From Candidatus Sulfotelmatobacter sp. (GTDB lineage: Bacteria > Acidobacteriota > Terriglobia > Terriglobales > Acidobacteriaceae), in the NCBI GenBank assembly GCA_030040725.1, contig JASHTD010000425.1, positions 1 to 8,523 of the forward strand: a DNA stretch of 8,523 nucleotides, given 5' to 3'. The translations under genes were made by a program, and so were the position numbers. Shown here piece after piece: positions 6,252-8,523 of the stretch. The first letter of the stretch is position 1; the number at the start of each line of letters is the position of its first letter. Below the pieces are notes generated by a model. It was not told where the DNA came from. It worked only from the letters and a program-made list of their open reading frames with translations, and made no database searches.

Positions 6252-7346
6252 CTATTCCATCTCCTCTTTCGTCGGGTTGTAGAAAAAACGGAAGCGCAGC
6301 GCGAGATATTGTCCCTTGAACTCGCTCGGCAACGGGGGAAACGGGTCCGAGCCCTTGATGCTCCCATATGCCGGCCGGTCGAGTGCGACGTCGTTCGATG
6401 ACATTACGATTCTCAGCCCCTGCACGCTGCCATCTTTCATGATGGCAAACTCGATCACCAGATTCCCATGCTTCATCTGCGCAGATTCTGGAATCAGCAT
6501 ATACCAGTTCTGCCGCACGTCCTGCAGCACACGCTGCAGATACGGGCCGAAATCGACTCCCTGGGTGTCGCTGAGAATCTCCAGATTTCCCACCTGCCGC
6601 CCGCGTGCGCCGGTGCCTAATCCAAAGTCTCCACCGTCGCCGGCGGCCCCGCTTGCGCGTCCCGCCGCGGCCGCTCGCGCCGCTTGCTGCACCGCCGCCC
6701 CTGCCGACATCGATCCCGCATACTTGCTGAACTCATTGGCGATGTCCGGTTTCGGCAACTGCAGTTGCGCCGTCTGCTGCGTCTCCTGGGGCGGTGGCTG
6801 CGGCCGCTGTTGCGGCGGGCTCTGTGACACCTGTGGAGGTGATTGCGACTGCTGGCCTGCTGCGGGTGCGTTCATGCCCGACCTTCCCGGCGGCGGGGTC
6901 AGAATTCTTCTCAACTCCTTGGGATCCAGTTCCGGGTGCCGCGACATCGCAATCCGGTCCTTATCGGAAAGCACGTTCGTCGCCCGGTGCGGCGCTTTCT
7001 GCAGATCCGGCGGCAAATCAAGAAACGTCACGTCTTTGTCCGCGGAAAGAGGGCGCGCGACCGCCACTACTGAATGCATCCACGGGAACCACTTTGCCAG
7101 CCTCTCAGAATTCACCAGCAGAATGATCAGAACCAGGTGAACGATGATCGAAATCCACGCCGCTTCCCGCCGGCGCGAGCGCGCCAGGTCGTCCTGCAAC
7201 TGAATGAGCAGATGCGGCACTCGCGCATCGTCATCCAGCTCTTTGTAGGCGGTTTCCCATCCCTCGCGGTCGTAGAGGCCGAGTTGCTCGGGCTGCGTTT
7301 TTTCGGGCGCGACCGGGTCCTGGAATGGAATTTGAGTAATAGGCAT
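6252..7346 (-). CDS. TonB-like energy-transducing protein
   Basis: A 364-residue protein with TonB/TolA architecture, expected to couple the proton motive force (via ExbB/ExbD-type partners) to outer-membrane receptors. Order: an N-terminal cytoplasmic segment of about 60 residues, one transmembrane helix (about 62-79) containing Ser66-x3-His70, the same spacing as the functionally important Ser16/His20 of E. coli TonB; a periplasmic region; a Pro/Gln-rich linker (about 150-200); an Ala/Gly-rich stretch (211-250); and a C-terminal TonB-type domain (about 265-357) with YLQRVLQDVRQNWY, GNLVIEFAIMKDGSV and LALRFRFFYN. The N-terminal cytoplasmic part is longer than in classical TonB. The start lacks a clear Shine-Dalgarno, and an alternative internal start is possible. 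No exbB, exbD or receptor gene is in view; tatA follows on the same strand. Confidence 0.85.
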   Translation of the reverse strand: MPITQIPFQDPVAPEKTQPEQLGLYDREGWETAYKELDDDARVPHLLIQLQDDLARSRRREAAWISIIVHLVLIILLVNSERLAKWFPWMHSVVAVARPLSADKDVTFLDLPPDLQKAPHRATNVLSDKDRIAMSRHPELDPKELRRILTPPPGRSGMNAPAAGQQSQSPPQVSQSPPQQRPQPPPQETQQTAQLQLPKPDIANEFSKYAGSMSAGAAVQQAARAAAAGRASGAAGDGGDFGLGTGARGRQVGNLEILSDTQGVDFGPYLQRVLQDVRQNWYMLIPESAQMKHGNLVIEFAIMKDGSVQGLRIVMSSNDVALDRPAYGSIKGSDPFPPLPSEFKGQYLALRFRFFYNPTKEEME

Positions 7347-7520
7347 GAACTAAGTTTCTGACCCGGCCCTGTCCCTTAGACACACAACCACAGTGCAGCG
7401 TTGCATCCGCCTTCAACCAGCCTACCCCACGGAACCGGAGCGGCCAAGCTTGTTTTATTTTCGCATCTTTCTTCGCGTTCTGCTTACTGACCAACGGGAT
7501 ACGGCTTGCGTGTGTAAACA

Positions 7521-7549
7521 ATTGTAAAAAGGCATCTTAGTTTTGCGAA
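7521..7549 (-). promoter_or_regulatory. Candidate promoter of the TonB-like gene
   Basis: On the minus strand TTCGCA (plus 7544-7549), 17 bases, then TACAAT (plus 7521-7526), in the most AT-rich part of the region. It would give a 5' leader of about 165 bases, which is long, so it remains tentative. Confidence 0.3.
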
Positions 7550-7669
7550 GAAGGCTCGTGTCGCATCGCCCCCCGACCCTTGCGCCGCGCACGCCGCAAT
7601 TTTTATCTTGGCCTCACCCCACGCGGATTTGTAGCATACCTGTTTCGCTAGCGGATTAGACGCAACGGT

Positions 7670-7698
7670 TTGTCGCGGCACTTCACCCGCGTCATGAT
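7670..7698 (+). promoter_or_regulatory. Candidate promoter of the 60-residue gene
   Basis: TTGTCG (7670-7675), a 17-base spacer and CATGAT (7693-7698), each a 4/6 match. The start would lie about 50 bases before the GTG at 7759. Confidence 0.25.
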
Positions 7699-7758
7699 TT
7701 TGGCAACCCGCGAATGAGCGCCAAGTTTCAATGAGACGGAGAATTAAGAGGAGGGGGC

Positions 7759-7941
7759 GTGGAACTCGTACTGTTTGAAGATGTGGACGGTATGGAAGTC
7801 TATGTAAATCCTGAACGGGTTATTTGGGTCAGAGAATACCCAACCGGAACTACGGTGATCAGCTGCGGCCACGATGATAAGTTCGCCGTGCGTCTGGCTC
7901 CGGCCCAGGCCGTTGCCGCCCTGGGTAAGGCGATCCGATGA
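7759..7941 (+). CDS. Hypothetical 60-residue protein (FlbD-like pattern)
   Basis: A GTG-started gene with a strong Shine-Dalgarno (AGAGGAGG, 7747-7754) four bases before the start, and balanced codon use, so I consider it real. The protein begins MELVLFEDVDGMEVYVNPE, with no signal peptide or membrane segment. It alternates beta-type stretches (EVYVNPERVIWVRE, GTTVISC, KFAVRLAP) and ends in a short helix (AQAVAALGKAIR). This arrangement resembles small one-domain proteins of the FlbD type (VxxNPxxIxxV...TVIxxxxGxxxxVxES), but similarity is weak and no flagellar gene is nearby, so no function is assigned. It is probably monocistronic, ending before the hairpin terminator at 8026. Confidence 0.7.
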   Translation: MELVLFEDVDGMEVYVNPERVIWVREYPTGTTVISCGHDDKFAVRLAPAQAVAALGKAIR

Positions 7942-8025
7942 AGTGCCAGCCTGAAACACTGAGGGTCATTCGCCGGCGCTTAAAATCCGGTGCAAAATGA
8001 CGGAGCGCAAGAGAATTGGCATAAG

Positions 8026-8060
8026 AAGAACGGCTCTGCCGGGGGCAGCGCCGTTCTTTC
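8026..8060 (+). terminator. Strong hairpin terminator between convergent genes
   Basis: AAGAACGGC (8026-8034) pairs with GCCGTTCTT (8050-8058), continued after a T/C mismatch by CTGCC (8036-8040) with GGCAG (8044-8048) around a GGG loop: 14 base pairs. The U tract is only TTCTTTC on the plus strand, but the A-rich 5' flank gives T residues on the opposite strand too, so it may act in both directions. Confidence 0.65.
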
Positions 8061-8081
8061 ACAAACACCACCAAACCACAT

Positions 8082-8107
8082 CCCACGATTTTTGTTGAAA
8101 TCGCGGG
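8082..8107. repeat. Second hairpin between the convergent genes
   Basis: CCCACGATTT (8082-8091) faces AAATCGCGGG (8098-8107): nine pairs with one A/C mismatch and a TTGTTG loop. It lies 20 bases past the stop of the minus-strand gene at 8128 and may help end that transcript; no long T run follows. Confidence 0.5.
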
Positions 8108-8127
8108 TACGCACGCATCAGGGTTTC

Positions 8128-8388
8128 CTACTGCCCTCTGGCCGCCTGAATCGCCAGGTTCAGTTCGCCCTCTGCCTGCCGCAGATGTCCTTTTGCAGCC
8201 TCGGCATGGCCTCCCATCTGATAATTGTTGGCTGCTTGAATATTTTCTATCTCATGGATGGATTCGTGCACGTGGTCACGCACCTTCTCGATGTCATGCC
8301 AGTCATGAACTCTTTGGGCAATCGCAACCCCGCCCGCAAACGACAGGCACGAAGAAATAACAGCAATGGCAATCGATTTCTTCATCAT
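8128..8388 (-). CDS. Small exported His-rich helical protein, function unknown
   Basis: An 86-residue protein. Residues 1-24 form a Sec signal peptide (MMKKS start, hydrophobic core, GGVAIA before Gln25), so the mature form of about 62 residues is periplasmic or secreted. The mature part is almost entirely helical: HDWHDIEKVRDHVHESIHEI (28-47), a turn at NNYQMGGHA (54-62), and a second helix AKGHLRQAEGELNLAIQAAR (65-84), a likely helical hairpin. Seven His (28, 31, 39, 41, 45, 61, 68), several with i/i+4 spacing, suggest possible metal or heme contact, but this is inference. The ANxYxMGGHAxxAxxHLxxAExEL pattern looks like a conserved family motif, yet I cannot name the family. Two adjacent ATGs are possible; GAGAGG (plus 8392-8397) is three bases from the first and six from the second, so the second (8385) may be the true start. 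Confidence 0.75.
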   Translation of the reverse strand: MMKKSIAIAVISSCLSFAGGVAIAQRVHDWHDIEKVRDHVHESIHEIENIQAANNYQMGGHAEAAKGHLRQAEGELNLAIQAARGQ

Positions 8389-8450
8389 TTTCCTCTCGGT
8401 GTTGCGGACTTTAATCTCGACACGCCCAAATTGTCCACAACATCCGCGAA

Positions 8451-8479
8451 ACTATAAACCGGCGCTCATAATGAAACAA
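8451..8479 (-). promoter_or_regulatory. Promoter of the small His-rich protein gene
   Basis: On the minus strand TTGTTT (plus 8474-8479), a 17-base spacer and TATAGT (plus 8451-8456; 5/6 match). The expected start is near 8444, giving a 5' leader of about 55 bases. To the right (8480-8523) I see no feature. Confidence 0.5.
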
Positions 8480-8523
8480 GTCCAATTCGAGTGTCTTCCG
8501 CTCAAAAGTGCAATACGCAGCGG

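Larger units (their letters stand above)
7347..7758. other. Divergent intergenic region (412 bases)
   Basis: The space between the leftward TonB-like gene and the rightward 60-residue gene. It contains no protein-like reading frame; the short minus-strand frames here are low-complexity in composition and lack ribosome binding sites. An AT-rich stretch (about 7511-7545) includes a candidate promoter for the TonB-like gene. A second candidate faces right near 7670-7698. A small interrupted inverted repeat (TTGG about 7699-7702 with CCAA, enclosing CGC/GCG) lies before the rightward gene. Confidence 0.5.

Noticed and set aside
6316..7140. A 274-residue plus-strand frame opposite the TonB-like gene, Cys/Gly rich
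   Set aside because: The Cys/Gly-rich stretch is the complement of the Pro/Gln-rich linker codons; no start signal, no family features.
7231..7681. Minus-strand frames in the divergent intergenic region
   Set aside because: No ribosome binding sites, no protein-like pattern, and one overlaps the N-terminus of the TonB-like gene in another frame.
7997..8098. A 33-codon plus-strand frame starting MTERKRIGIRR
   Set aside because: It runs through the strong terminator hairpin and has no Shine-Dalgarno; the hairpin explains the sequence better.
7990..8457. A 155-residue plus-strand frame at the right end
   Set aside because: It overlaps the hairpins and is antisense to the small exported protein, whose signal peptide, promoter and ribosome binding site are convincing.
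1..8523. CRISPR array, insertion sequence, phage or toxin-antitoxin system
   Set aside because: No regularly spaced repeats, no transposase or integrase motifs, no terminal inverted repeats and no toxin-antitoxin gene pair could be seen on either strand.

Overview
This window reads as an ordinary chromosomal stretch of a GC-rich, Gram-negative (diderm) bacterium. A member of the Acidobacteriota (Terriglobia/Koribacter-like soil lineage) is my best guess. The guess rests on the mix and flavour of the proteins: a LepA beginning MDAAYIRNFAII, a lipoprotein of the phosphoesterase (PF04185) family, a secreted amidohydrolase, and a Pro/Gln-rich TonB-like protein. No rRNA or other taxonomic marker is present, so this is inference. 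Tat, TonB-like and lipobox features directly support an envelope with an outer membrane.

Layout from left to right. On the minus strand, 1-1223 is the N-terminal two thirds of lepA (EF-4), cut by the window edge. Divergent from it is a plus-strand tRNA (1345-1417) whose acceptor, D and T arms are good but whose anticodon arm is irregular. It is followed by a short minus-strand piece that looks like the C-terminus of a lost protein (1472-1558) and by a plus-strand rho-independent terminator (1551-1584). A plus-strand group follows: a VOC/glyoxalase-fold protein (1632-2000, probably leaderless), a secreted metal-dependent amidohydrolase (2101-3555), and the Maf-type nucleotide pyrophosphatase (3584-4141). 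A 228-base spacer with three hairpins leads to a lipoprotein phosphoesterase (4370-5806).

The right part is mostly minus strand: a TonB-like energy-transducing protein (7346 to 6252) followed by tatA (6124 to 5951, only 57 residues), possibly partly co-transcribed, although tatA has its own promoter-like sequence. A divergent intergenic region (7347-7758) precedes a 60-residue plus-strand hypothetical protein with a GTG start and strong Shine-Dalgarno (7759-7941). A strong hairpin terminator (8026-8060) and a second hairpin separate it from a convergent gene for a small, His-rich, exported helical protein (8388 to 8128), which has a good promoter at 8451-8479.

Functionally this is housekeeping (translation factor, tRNA, nucleotide sanitation, Tat export) mixed with envelope or secreted proteins. 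I found no CRISPR array, transposon, phage or toxin-antitoxin module, and no clear new multi-gene system. The items most worth checking are the odd tRNA, the structured leader before the phosphoesterase gene, the small His-rich protein, and the gene remnant next to the tRNA.
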